NCBI GenBank assembly: GCA_944470555.2
Contig: OX104132.1
Span: 17,493,755-17,557,754, forward strand
Direction: 5' to 3'
Source of the DNA: Heterobilharzia americana
Taxonomy: Eukaryota; Platyhelminthes; Trematoda; Strigeidida; Schistosomatidae
Length of the DNA stretch: 64,000 nt
The translations under genes were made by a program, and so were the position numbers. Shown in pieces: positions 43,101 to 56,400 of the stretch; the first letter of the stretch is position 1; the number at the start of each line of letters is the position of its first letter. The notes beneath the pieces were generated by a model that was not told the origin of the DNA, did not search any database, and was given only the letters and a program-made list of their open reading frames with translations.

Positions 43101-46100
43101 AACTGAACAGCTGTTTCATCCTAGTATGGAACTACTCAGCAGTGCGCATCCAGGACCTTCAGGTTCTGCAGTCAGCACGTTACCATTGAGCCAGAGTCGG
43201 GATCCAATAGTCCATATTTCCCTGGAGGGGTTATTGGTGCGCACTGCTGAGGAGTCTCATACTAGGACGAAACAGCTCCCCAGGTTTCCAGTGTTCCTCC
43301 AACTGATGTTAGTACATGATGGATACCAACTTGAAACCCATAAATCCTCAAAAAAACCCAAATTGAATTAATCTGGTGTTCATTGGTGACTAGCTTTGAG
43401 AGGTGATTCCTGAAGTTCCAATGAGAAGTCGTGATCAGTAGGGCGAATCTGGTGGTCGAGGACAAATACTCAACGATGATACTGGGTGATGGTCGTGCTA
43501 TGTCGTGAGCTGACAGAAGTTGGAAATATGGACCACTGGATTGTGACCAAGTGGCTCAATAGTAATGGGCTGGTCACGGAATCTGAACGTTACAGGTTCG
43601 ATCCCTGATGGGGCGGGGTCATGGGTGCTCACTGCTAAGTAGTCCCATGCCAACAGCTGTCCACTACTCCCAAGTTTCTTTCGCGTCTAGAATATCCATC
43701 CTCACCTTCGGTGTATGTACTGTTCTTCATCGAAAGTTATACTCACCCTTTTACCCTCTTCGAAATGATAATTCCCTCCAGATATTCATGATATTACATA
43801 TTTAACTTGATGGCTAGCAGAGGAATCCAGGATGCGTTTTTCGTCTTTCTCGAGACTTGTTAGCTGGATGTATGTCCACCCTGGTGAATGATGCTATTCC
43901 CAACGGGATTCGAACCCGGTACTCATCGCTTCAAACACAAGCGTGAGAGCTATCACTTGTGCAACGGGTATCATTTGTTGTTGTTATTTGATGCTGATAA
44001 TTCCTCGTTAATATACAAGGGTGAAATGCTCAACCCCTGTTGGCAGATGGTCTCCTATATAGGTAGAATGAAAGGCGAGTCCTGGTTTCCAGTGCTAGTC
44101 ACCAAAATGAATACAACATCGTGAATATCCGGTAGTATCGAGGCGTCTATCTGTATAGGAGCCCATCGACCAACAAAGGTCGAGCAATTCGGCCCTGCAT
44201 AACAACGGGAAATTGCAAGTTTCAAACTACAATATTTTTCTCTCAGTGCTATATATATTGTGGGTCCAAGCCCCCGTTCCATCTATCAAGATCTGGACAG
44301 CCAGGTAGTATAATTATCCCCACAGCGTACATGTGACTCACCACCCACCTACTTACTGCATGTGAAGTGCACATGATTGCTGAATGCATCTCGATTCAAT
44401 GAATTAATGATTGAAAATCACCACTATAGTTCATCAAACCGTTTATATATTCAGCAACGAAACATGTTTTTTCGATAACTTCCTTATCAGATTCTACGGT
44501 TACATATCTACATTGTTAAGTTGTTAACAGGTAGTCACTTTTTAATATCAGCCTATGTGAAAACTTTCAGAATAGATTAATAATATATGATAGGCAATTT
44601 AAGAATCAAAGATTATTTGAGTTCAGCTCAAAGTGGTTAATCACAGTCAAGGATAATTATGTTTTATACAATTGTAGACTGTCTGTATCAGTTATATGAA
44701 TGAGTTTATAGTCCAAACTATAGTGAATTTTTATTCTATAGTGGTTCTAGTATTAAAGTGGATTCTGTAAATAATAGAAGAAAATGATTTAATGTCTATT
44801 AGCTTCATAATCTGCTTGAATTAAGTGAACTTAAATAGATTTGTTTCCTTTTTTCATGGCACTCGTATTCAGTCGTACTCAGAGGTGTTCCTAAATACGG
44901 AGAAAAATTCTAGTAGTTAAATTGAATAGAAAAAGAAACAGCAACCATGTAACCAGCCTATGTACACTTGGTCTATTAGTTTCGATCAAACAACTGGGCA
45001 CGTTTTAAGTATGCACTAGCTAGATAATATGTAACAGCTGTCCAGTTCACTCAGACTTACAATAGTTCATGTGTTGATGTCAATCTGTGTTGGAAACTGT
45101 TTGAAAATAAATAAAATGCCTTTGGACAACTCAAATGGAAAAATCAAAGTTGCACAAAACTGTCTACTATATATCGTGGTTATACGTTGTTTTTAATTAT
45201 CTCTAGAGCTGCACATCGAATAACCCAACGTGTTAATAGACCTCAGTTCATTCTAAGCCGTAATAAAAAAACTGCTATTCAGCTTAACTTTTATTCTTAG
45301 TAATTCCTCAAATTAGTAATATTTTCATGACATCAATCAGTTTTATTGAAGAGCAGAAGACAACTCGACGAATGTTTATTACGAACAATTGGAATGGCAG
45401 TGGTTACATATGGTACTCTTTGCACTAACGCAGCCATTTGCAAATATCTTCGTTTCCTCTCCGTCCCTGTCTTGATTTGCTTTTGACCGGCTCTTCTACA
45501 CTCTTATCAGCAGCATCCCCTGTAATACGCCTATGTTGTCCCCTGTGTTGCTCTTGGCAGAAATCTTACCCATTGCCGGTAATTCCCTATGATTCCTGCC
45601 ACCCTCTCCATATATACTACTTATATCCGTTGTTATCAGCAACACCCACTACATTATCACCTTATCAAACGTTAATGCATTAGGATTAAATTATGCTTTT
45701 AGTCTTTTTGTAAGTTGGTTATAATTTGCTTTGATTTGCGGCAGATGATACTCATGGCTATTTACCGACTAAACAATTCTCTTCTCAGCTTAGAAACCGA
45801 ACCCGTTCATTCAGTTTTTAAGCTACCAAAAAAGTTACATAGTTAATGGTAAACCTCATCCCCAAGTTGCACCGTCAGTTTAAGCAGAGATGGTAAACAT
45901 ATATATCATTTCTTTTGTTAACTACTTCTCACTCTATCCAATACCTTCTAACCCAAGAGCACACAAATTATTGTTTGTTAGAATGTGATCAATAAGCTGA
46001 GCTTCATGTCTAGTACTGATAACATTTTCATTGCATCCTAACCTGATCATGTGTATCAGTGGGCTTAAAATAACTTTTTAAATTGCGCCTAATAACTTGA

Positions 46101-47379
46101 TTGAGATATCCAGTATCATGTTACTTCAGTTTTCCCGTTTTCCACCTGAATGGTTTCATCTAGGCACATGAAATGGTCACGATAAACATTTTCACACTAT
46201 TTATTCAATAATTCCACCGTAATATCACACCCAGCATGTCTGTATGTGGGATGATTGAAAATTACAAGCAAACACAGTTGCGTAACAGTGATAAATAAAC
46301 AAATATCAACTGTGTAGTAGTTCGTTGACCTTGAATCTCAAAGTTAAAAGTATATTGTGTCCTTGTGGCAGATTTAAAGTGTATCGTGTTACTTATAGGG
46401 ACTCGTCTCTTAGCACTACTATTTTAGTTTCTACCATCTTAATTAAATCAGTCAAAGTCAGAGATGTTAGAAGTGAGCTAATATCATTAGGTGACGAGGA
46501 GTTCGATTTAATAAAGGAGTGTCTAACACACCCGGGTACGGAAAGGGGTTAAAAATTAGTTGTATTCACCTTGTTGTTTGTCATCAGAATTCAGGGCGCA
46601 CGTTTCGTTCTACTTGGGACTCTTCAGCTGGATGTACCTGCACGCCAATGGGTGGTAGTGTTCGCACTGAGACTCAAACCCAGTACCTATCGTCCCAAGG
46701 TTCAAAGAGTTATCCACTGGGGCACGAGAGCCACCGCTTGTGCAACAGGTATCATTTGTTGTTGTCTGAAACTTGTAAATTCCCGCTGCTGTACAGGGTC
46801 GAATTCCTCGACCTCTATTGAGAGATAGGCTTCTATGCGGATACTTCGATACCATCGACTATTCATGATGTTATATTTATCTCTGTGACTTTCAGTGGAA
46901 CAGGAGAACAACTAGATTCGAATCTTCGAGGTAATTTCCTCCAAACACTAAACTCGTGTATAATGTTTCAAAAAATCTTTATTATCTTCATTACTACTCT
47001 TAAAAACGATGGTTCTTGATATCATTATATTTCCAAAAAATAGTTTTCTAGTTTCTATTTAATTAATCAAAGGGGTTTCGCATATTGTGTTTACTATTGT
47101 TGTTGTTGTTGCTTTTAGGCATTACTTTCAAAGTAAATCGCGTTGATTTGTCCTCTGATTTAATTTATCCATCCGAAAAAATTTGGATGTCATTCTCTGG
47201 CACTATAAAGGAGTTAATTTCAGAAGTTTGGCAGGTAAGTGTAATGCATACCAATACGTCCTTCATATTATTTCGTTATATATAATTTGGTGTATAGAAG
47301 TCGGTAATTGATTGTACCTGTAACTCGTCGGTCGAGGCATTCTACTTCCAATCACAGTGGGCCATGGATCCAAACCTCC

Positions 47380-47464
<85 letters not shown>

Positions 47465-50400
47465 TTTCTTGGGTTCCTAATGGAACATAGGGCTTCAGTA
47501 ACGCGTCTTCAGTGCACTCTGTTCTCTGCAGTCTTTTGAACCTGTCGCCACGACTGCCCACAACCTTTCATTTCTTCCTCGCACGATCTCCTCCATGTCA
47601 CCCTCGCCTCGGACGCCCAACTCGTCGCTTCCCATCTGGGTTCACTCGAGGGCCTGGCCTGGAGCGTGATGTCCCCAATCGGTCTTCTCAGTGTATGCCC
47701 AATCCATCTCCACTTCCTTCCAGTGCATATTTGTCGAGCGATAGGTTCTTGGATGGTTCGTTGCCAGAGTTCCTTGTTGTTGATTCTTTCTGGCCATCTG
47801 ATCTTCAGTATCGAGCCAGCGTACACAGTTGTTGGTGAATGTCTGTAATTTGTTGGAAATGCCTTTCATGAAGCGCTAAGTCTCTCAACCATCACATAGA
47901 AGCACTGACTTGACATTGGTGTTGAAAATCTGGATCTTGTTCCACATGCTGAGTGCAGAAGATCTCCACACTGTTTTCAGGCTAATGAACGCCTGTCTTG
48001 CTTTTCCGATTCTGACTTTGACGTCCTCGTCTGTCCCGCCTGTAGTTGAAACAGTGCTTCCTAGATAAGTGAAGGAGGTTACTTCCTTTAAGTTTCTCCC
48101 GTTGATGGTGATTGGAGTTTGTTGGTGGTGGTAGTGGTGAGGTATCTTCATTACTTCTGTCTCCTCTATATTCACCTGAAGTCCCGTCTTCGCTGCCTCT
48201 TCTATCAACTTGTTAGTTTTTGCCTGTAGATCTTCAAGTTTATGTGACATCAGGCACAAGTCATCGGCTAAATCCAAATCTTCTAGGTTCTTTTCCGCAG
48301 TCCAGCCAGCGTATCCCCCTCTTCTCGCTGCCTACTGTTTGTTGCATGATCTAGTCCATTACAATTAGGAATAACTGGCATATGGCATCTTCATATAGTT
48401 GTTGAATGAAGTTGATAAAGGTTTTTGGTATTCCATAGTGTTGAAGCAACTGCCAAATTACTTCTCGGTCAATGCTGTCGAAGGCCTTTTCAAAGTCGAT
48501 GAAGTTGCACATTGTTGCTGACTGGAAAATTATTGGACAATAGTAGTTACAATTGTGAAGAACTCTTTTTTATTTCGTTCCATTTGTTAAGGTTAAGTTG
48601 TCTACCCAATTAAAATTACACAGCGGAATACACCAATTTGATCATAGGAAAAGGCAAGACTCGGTTACAGCAAAGAAATTTTTTTTAGATCAAGCCACTT
48701 ACTGAGCTGTACATTCGTGAATACATGTTACAATGTATAGAACTGAGGGAAGCTAATACACGTTCGAGTTTAGAGGGGGAAAATCGACAAGGGATTATGG
48801 AAATAAATATCATTATGTAATACAGGACAAATCTATGGTAGAGTAGGGAAATGAACAAGGGGTTATAAAAATACATGCATAGTTACCCAATGAAGGATGA
48901 ATCTATGACAGCCAATGTCTCATGATGGCCATTGCAAAGATAAAGATTGGGCATATCCTTTTTGGACACATAACGCTGGTTTGAACTTCTGGTTGGCTAG
49001 TGCTTCAGCTGTAGCCAAATGCCTTGATCCTACTCGCTTCGAGTGGTTTGATCAAACGCTGTAGAGGATTTTGAATAAGCTCTCAAAAGGAGTTAAGTGG
49101 CCTGATTTCACTAGGTGTTCTATTATTGAGCTGAAGATACATTCCCGTTCTCCCTTTGCCAAGTGGGCTGGGTAGCGGTTGCGGTCATGTTTTACAAGCG
49201 GATGCATGGTACGACCGATATAATCAGTTCCATAGGAGCAAGTAAACTGGTATACACATGTATGTGACCTCGCTCCAGCTACCTAGATTTGGGCAGGTAG
49301 ATAGTATCATTGGCCGTCACTTGATAAGTGTGGCTTGCTATCTATTGCATTAATATTGCACATTGTCGCTGATTGGAAAATTATTGGAAAACGATAGTTA
49401 CACTTGTGAAGAACTCTTTTTTATTTTTTTCGAGTTGTTTAGGTTAACTTGCTTGTTGAATTAAAATCACACTTATTAAGACACCTACTTCTGTTAGACT
49501 TAAAATGGTGATTGTCATACCCCCCAGGCAATGGGCAAAGGGACACATGAAATCACAGATTTCAAATCAGAAGTAATTATGTTCATTGCCTAGGCTGTTC
49601 TGTAGATAAGGATTATAACCAGATAAACAAACAAAAACAACGTAAAACTTCGCACAGGAGTTCATCGATCTAAATTTCTGTACTTCACAAAAGTATGCAA
49701 AGAACAAGTATATCGAGAAGGAGTGAAATCAAAGTGACCAGAAGTACATGAACAGAGAAAGACTTTCAGAAATGAAGATTGATGATAATGTTCAAGTTTT
49801 AGACGTCAAAGAGTGAATATATCTGCACCATTGTGACCGATTTTCAACTGTGTCACCAAGAGTCTTCAACCACTGATTCCTATCGTCTCGCGGACCTCAG
49901 TCACAATCTACACCTCCCTACATGACTGAGACAAAAAGTCCGAGACTTTGTGAACTGGTGCCTCACCTTGGTCTGACCACCCTGAGTCGTCTTCGGACCC
50001 AATCCTACTTCTGCTAGCACTGTACGTCAGGGTATGTAGTGGCTTGGCATGCGCAGTACATGTCCAAACCACCTTATTCGCTAAAGATCCACAACCTCAT
50101 CAACTGACTTGCCTATTAGCCTTCACCTGGTCTCGACATTGTTCATATGGTGATTTCACCATACACCATCAGTGATCCCAAGGTATGTGTAGTCAAAAGC
50201 CTCTTACCGCTTCATATCTTCTACTTTTAGCGACCGTGTCTCAGCTGCACAGTAGGACTGAAAGGACTACAGCGCTGTATGGTCATCCTTTGAAAAGTGA
50301 CAAGTTGGCAAATGCCAAATAGGCCTTCTGCATCCTGGGGGCTTACAATCAAAATAATAATAAATGCCACCTTTTTACGTCCACGGAGACGGAAATCGAC

Positions 50401-53400
50401 GAATCAATTGCAAGTTGGAATCAAAAAGGTCCAAGTGAGCGTTATCCTAGTAATGTACAGTCAAAATTAGGAGGTCCCTCCTTCAATGAGCTAACTAACC
50501 AGTTGAAAAAGAAACAATATTGCACCAATTAATCGGCGAGATAAAGTTAGCCAATCACAATCTGCATAAGGGTCAGGAAGACACGATGAGTTTTCTGTAT
50601 AGCAAATGTCGGTGTGCTGGCTCTAAGGATCCTAGGCACAAAAAGCAGATTGTTAGGACTAAAGGTTAACAAAAACAACGTAGGCAGGGATAGCCCATGC
50701 AACTTGTACAAATCATTCACCTGTCACCACATAGTGACCTGTGTAACCGTCAAGTTTTACACGCACCCCATTGTTATATCACTCAGCTTTGGTTGTTATG
50801 TTATAAACTTGATCCATAGACTTCAATTAGGACAAAGAACCTAATAGCTACATCGATTCCCATCCGATAACCAATTCGTATGCAGTCGACCCTAGTCATG
50901 ATCTGAACAGCTTAGTTATATGGTCTCTGACATCAATACTGACACTGGTTTGAGTTTCTCCAGAGTTGTGGATGCTCTTCGCTGATGAGCGTCAAGAAAC
51001 TGGAATCCTAAGTCAAGCAGAATTTCCTATTGATTCACTCCGAACATAGGACACCGGAATTCTAGTACAATCCCCTTACCTTTTCACGCTTCTTTCTCTG
51101 TGTTATTTCCTGAATTAAGTCTTGTGTATTTTAGCAAATTTTCCTCTGTGTGGCCAATAATTTCCATTAGTTTTAAACCACCAGCTCATCATTCATAATG
51201 TAAAGTTAACATGGTGTATCGGTTGTGTACACTACGATTACAGTCAGTTCATGTGGAGTGCATCTCTGTCACGTAATACCAGTTAAGGTGCACTGAGCAA
51301 TTGTACAATTCAGCAACCATGTACAACCTTATGTGCACTAGGCTATGAAGCACGCCCATTATGTCAGAGTTAACGAGTGGGATGAGTGTCCGTAAGTATG
51401 GTATGTGCTTTGCACCATTAAAGTGCAAAGTATTCTTGCAAGATTGACAGGAGCCTGTGCCTGCGCTCACCCTTGGTGGTGAGTCGTTGGAAGTTGTCGA
51501 AAAGTTCGTGTGTCTGGGTAGTTGTGTGAGCGGTGAAATTTCCAACTGTATATCGAAAACCATAGTGGCGTAGGTCAGTGTGGGCAACCTTTGGTACCGT
51601 CGTGACGTCAGTCTAACCATAATAGGTCGGGTTTGCAACGCTTTGGTACGGGCAGTTCTGCCCTACACTAGTGAAACCTGGTCTCTCGGAGCTGAGGATA
51701 TACAACGACTCTGCTTGTTTGATCACCGTTGTCTCTGTAGGATTGCTCTTATCCGGTGGCAACACCATGTAAGTAATTCTGGGGTACGACAACGTGTGTT
51801 AGAGCATGGTGGAGAGCGTCATTCAATAAGTAATCATCTAAAAACACCAACTTCTGTGGCTTGGACATGCGTTACGCATGTTTTCCCAACGGCTTCCATA
51901 CCGTTCATTGTTTGCTAATCCTGGGATTGGATAGAAGAGGCAGAGGGGTGATGAGTGAATGACGTGGCCCCGTGGGACGAAGGATAGTTGTATCGGATTA
52001 GCATCTGTTGGTTCATCACGACTCTCTAGGTGGGGTCTGAGAGATCACGCAACTCAGTGGCTTTAGACGTTATCAGATATGATTCAGAATGAAAATCGGT
52101 GGGGTTCATGCTGTAGCTTCCTTATATCTTCTGCTGCTGAAAAGTAATGGATGTTTCGTCTCGAATGTACCTTACTGAAATGCCCTTCCAATTATTATAT
52201 TATTACTGTATTATTCTTTTTATCAGCATCCCATCGCTTTATGTCTTCGTAGTGTTTCAGCTATCCACCGATCCAAGTGTAGTCTTCCAGATAGTATCAT
52301 CAGCCTTCAGACAATAAGAATGGGTCATTGTCTTCTTTACGAATCTATACATGGTTGTTTTGAGAGAGTGAGATTTACTTGCTTTGACTTATCTGAGCAT
52401 CAGTTATTTGGTCTTTTGTGTTTATTTACTTTGCGACTAAATAGTGATAGTTTGACTCCAGTGAAGTTACAAGGCGGTTAGAAACAGTTATTCCTACAAA
52501 AAAGTTTCTGGCGTAGTGGTCCATCACTGATGATGAAACTGGCAGGTACTGGTTGAAATTCAAATGTATTTGGCAGTTTTTTTTCTTCAAGATGATACTA
52601 CGTCGTCTGCTTTGTCGAATCATAAGATTGAAAGGAAGTCCTTTTTTGGAAATTTTCTATTAATCATGCTTAGGAGAAAATATCAATGAGATAATATGTT
52701 GGGTTTTAAGCCTATTCAATGGTATACTGATTAGATGTTTGTGCAAACAATTTTTCACCTGCCCCTCTCCACTCTCATCTAGTTTTACAGCATTTATCGA
52801 CTAGCAACTGTGTCAAGCTTCGATACCTTCTACATGCATGATTTCACTCAATGCAAATATGTTCTGTTCTGCTATAGGTTGTTATGAAATCATTGCTTAT
52901 ACAATATTTAAGTTCAGAGTAATCTGGTAGATGGAGAGGGTATGAATGAATTCATACAATTCAAACTAGTACATTATCATACCATAAGTCACGTTGTATT
53001 AGAGTTTATGGTACTAACTGACTGCCAAGATCTAAGTAGACGGAATAGGGTTTAAGCCTGAAACGGATGGGTAGGGAAGTTGAACCGGTCAATTCAGACT
53101 GTGAAGCTCTTATGGCTTTTATCACACCTTAAATTCGTCATCTATTTTGATCAGTAAGTATAGTCAAGTATATCTCCGAAGTTTTAATGGCTTTTCATCA
53201 TTTAAAAAAAAAGGTTTTGGCTTCACAAAAGTAAACCATATATAATAACTGTTGGAAATCGAAATCAGTAGTCCAGATCCATCCTTCAAATGTTTAAGCT
53301 ATCAGGTATGCAATTTTGATATATGTATAGTGTACACTGTAATCAAGCTTAAAGGGCACAGATACTGTCAAATTCTAGCCTCTGAAAATGTGTTTTCTAC

Positions 53401-56400
53401 AGTTTTTATCAGCCTAATTCTTTTTGGCATACATTTTCCAAGTCAATATATTTTTTTTTCCAGCTATACACAGGGAAAATTCTAAGCGATGATGATCTTA
53501 AAACTGGACCAGCTGATGGTTTAAAACTTATTTTGGATCAATCATCTTGTCATTGGCAGATAGAGCCATTATCTTTACTTTCTCAGCAAAATGAAGTATA
53601 TGGTTTACCTCAATGGGCTGTAGTTCTGTACTCTGGAGATCATTCCTTCCCGTGGAATACAATAATTGATTATAGTTTTGATTCAGTTATAAACTTTTCA
53701 AACCACTTCAATGGTATCTATGGCAAATCTTTTACCAGTATCACCGGTGGCTCAGTTAATTTGTATGTGGATTTAGGCCGTTTATATGATGGATACTGTG
53801 ATGAATCACATGATTGTTCAGAATCGAATGTTTTAAACACTTCAAATTCATCTACTCTTATCTCGAATTCGAACAATTCAACAGAAATATCTCATAATGG
53901 GCGTGATGTTGGCGGTAAACGAGGTAGATGGCAATTATCGAATAACGTGTTTGTCACAGAAAATGTTACTATTCCCTCGGATAAAGATATAAATTGGCGA
54001 TTGCGTAAAATATGTTCACTGACTGAAAAACGTCTTTATTACATGATATTCCCTCTTATAATTCCCAGTCAAACAGAAAGTAAGTTTTAATTTATTTACT
54101 TTTTTTTCAAATTATTTATTTAATTCTGCATTAAAATTAATAGAAGTTTCTTTTACATCCTATGTAATTTATCAATTGATTGGTGTTATTTTGGTGCTTA
54201 ATTACCCTTATGATGCTACCAGGATCTTAGATTAGGAGACTTGATTTCTTGATTTCCAAGAGTAGAATCATATGTGAATATTCGTGTTCCAAGACAGCAC
54301 AGTCGTTACTACCGTATAATGATAAATTTGAATAGCACTCACATTACCTAAACTTATCATCTATTTGACTCGTAGAGACATATTGGTCACTATTAGGCGT
54401 ATCTCAATTCAACTATTAGATTCCATCAAAAATTGGCCAATAGGCTTTACTGACTAAAACTCTGGATTACCTTTAACATATATGATATCTTAACTTGGTC
54501 ATGTTCTTAATGTTATGATTACTGTTATATGCAGACACAGAAGTGTGAACTGAATTCCTTTGATGAATAAAATATTACTTACTGTAAATTTCCTCATCTT
54601 CTCCTTGTTGAAACGGTTATTACGGGTTCAGTGAAGAACATGGTGCTGCATGATGACATCTGTTAATAATCGTTGCTTATATGCCCTATGTTTACAGTTT
54701 GAACAATGTATTGTTTATACAGTTATGCAAATATTTTTGAGTCTCCTCGAATTAACTTCGTATTGATGTAGGAGTCATGTCTAGCTAGTACCATCACCGT
54801 CGGACAAGAGAGTGAAACGGGTGGATGCATGGGTGGTATTCTCATATTCTCACAGGTATTCACAATTGGTGGTAACCATCAAAACGTTTTTCGACTTCAT
54901 TTTGAAAATAATGTGTATCCAGTCTTCAATTCAATCTCGCTGCTCTATCCTGATAAAAGTTGACATTACCTACCGGACCGAGTTCTACTGTATGTAATGT
55001 TTGCTCCTAAGTGCCACACTTTGAATAGTCGTTAGATACTGATAAAACTAGCAGCAAATATCATCATAGTGTAAATAATCTACAAAGTGATCGAGGTCTG
55101 AAGATGAAGTTTTGTGACTGAACGCTAATGTGACAGTCAGGATTCCAGCTGTACCGCTTTCCCACTCTAATGAGAAATTAAAAACTGTCAATCCTTAAAA
55201 TTGTACGTTTTATCCTGCCTTCTAGGTTTCTGTCCTCATCTATATGGTTCTTTAGAGAACGGATGCATCTGCACAACATTCGGGAATCACTGGTCTCAAA
55301 CAAATGTCTAATTTCTTCTGTGGTTGTATATGACTAGTCCAGTCCCGTTTTCAAGTACCTCAAAAAGAATCAACCTTCGTTTGTTCTAACAGCTAGAAAA
55401 TGCAAACACTCTATGAAACTAAGACTTTAAATCTTGTATGAAGATCACCAATCTTTTTCTCTATTGCCTCTTTAGTTATTCTTATCTCTTGTTGCCACTA
55501 ACTCTGTCCTCTTCTCGACTTCCTTCATCCAGACGATCCATATTAGAGATTCGGGTTCAAGAAACAGCATCTTCAATCTACTAACTCTCAGTTTCAAAGT
55601 GCGAGCTTCAGTTGTTAGATTTCTACCTGCTACATCAATTCATCCAATGGTTGTTACCAGCTAAAACGTCTAGAATCATTGGCTGTGGATACATATTGTG
55701 TTGCTGAAACATATACATCCAGTACTTATGTTTGTTTTCTCACTTAACCAATGTGTAGTCATTCTGTACTATTCAGCATTTGTGTGTATGATAACAGAGT
55801 CGATAGCTAGTTAGTATTCAATACGAATTCCTCAATCATTTCTTCTTTTTCAAGAAACTAATTTTATAGTCTTAGACACCTTTTCACACTAAACATAAAA
55901 TTGTCACGAAAAAAGTAACCATAAGAAAAATCGATGATAGCATTTTCCTCTTTTCTCATTTTTACTCTTTATCACAAACTGTTTTGCATCAGGTGATATT
56001 GCTTTTATTGTCTTTTTTGTTTCAAAAAATAATAAGGAAGAAATCGAAAACTGCTTCAAGGATCAATAATTTTCCTATCCATATTACTATTTTTAGTAGT
56101 AGATTTCTGTTAAAGCATACTTTACATATAATCTTTGTTTTCTCCCAATTAGTTGCATCATTTCTTGTTCAACGAGAACTTTTGATAAAAGGTTCACTGG
56201 GTGATGATAGTACACAGTTTCTCGATTCAAGTATGTCGACTCCACAAAGTCTGTATAATGTCACTGTACCGAATAGTAATAAACATGAGGCTATCGGTTC
56301 TCCTCCGATTTCTTCAATGAAGTCATCCGGATCATTAGGTAAGGTGTATATTATTCTGTATAATTGAGGAATTGACGGACTTGTGTTTTTGTTGTTTATT

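Noticed and set aside
47885..48277. Intact reverse transcriptase gene
   Set aside because: Only the middle of an RTE RT is open; both sides are frame-broken.
51249..51638. 129-codon minus-strand open frame
   Set aside because: Antisense to the CR1-like RT relic, which explains the sequence on the plus strand.
53249..53485. Longer version of the candidate micro-exon beginning at 53249
   Set aside because: No AG acceptor exists upstream of that start in the same frame, only in-frame TAA codons; the 29-nt form is kept as a candidate.
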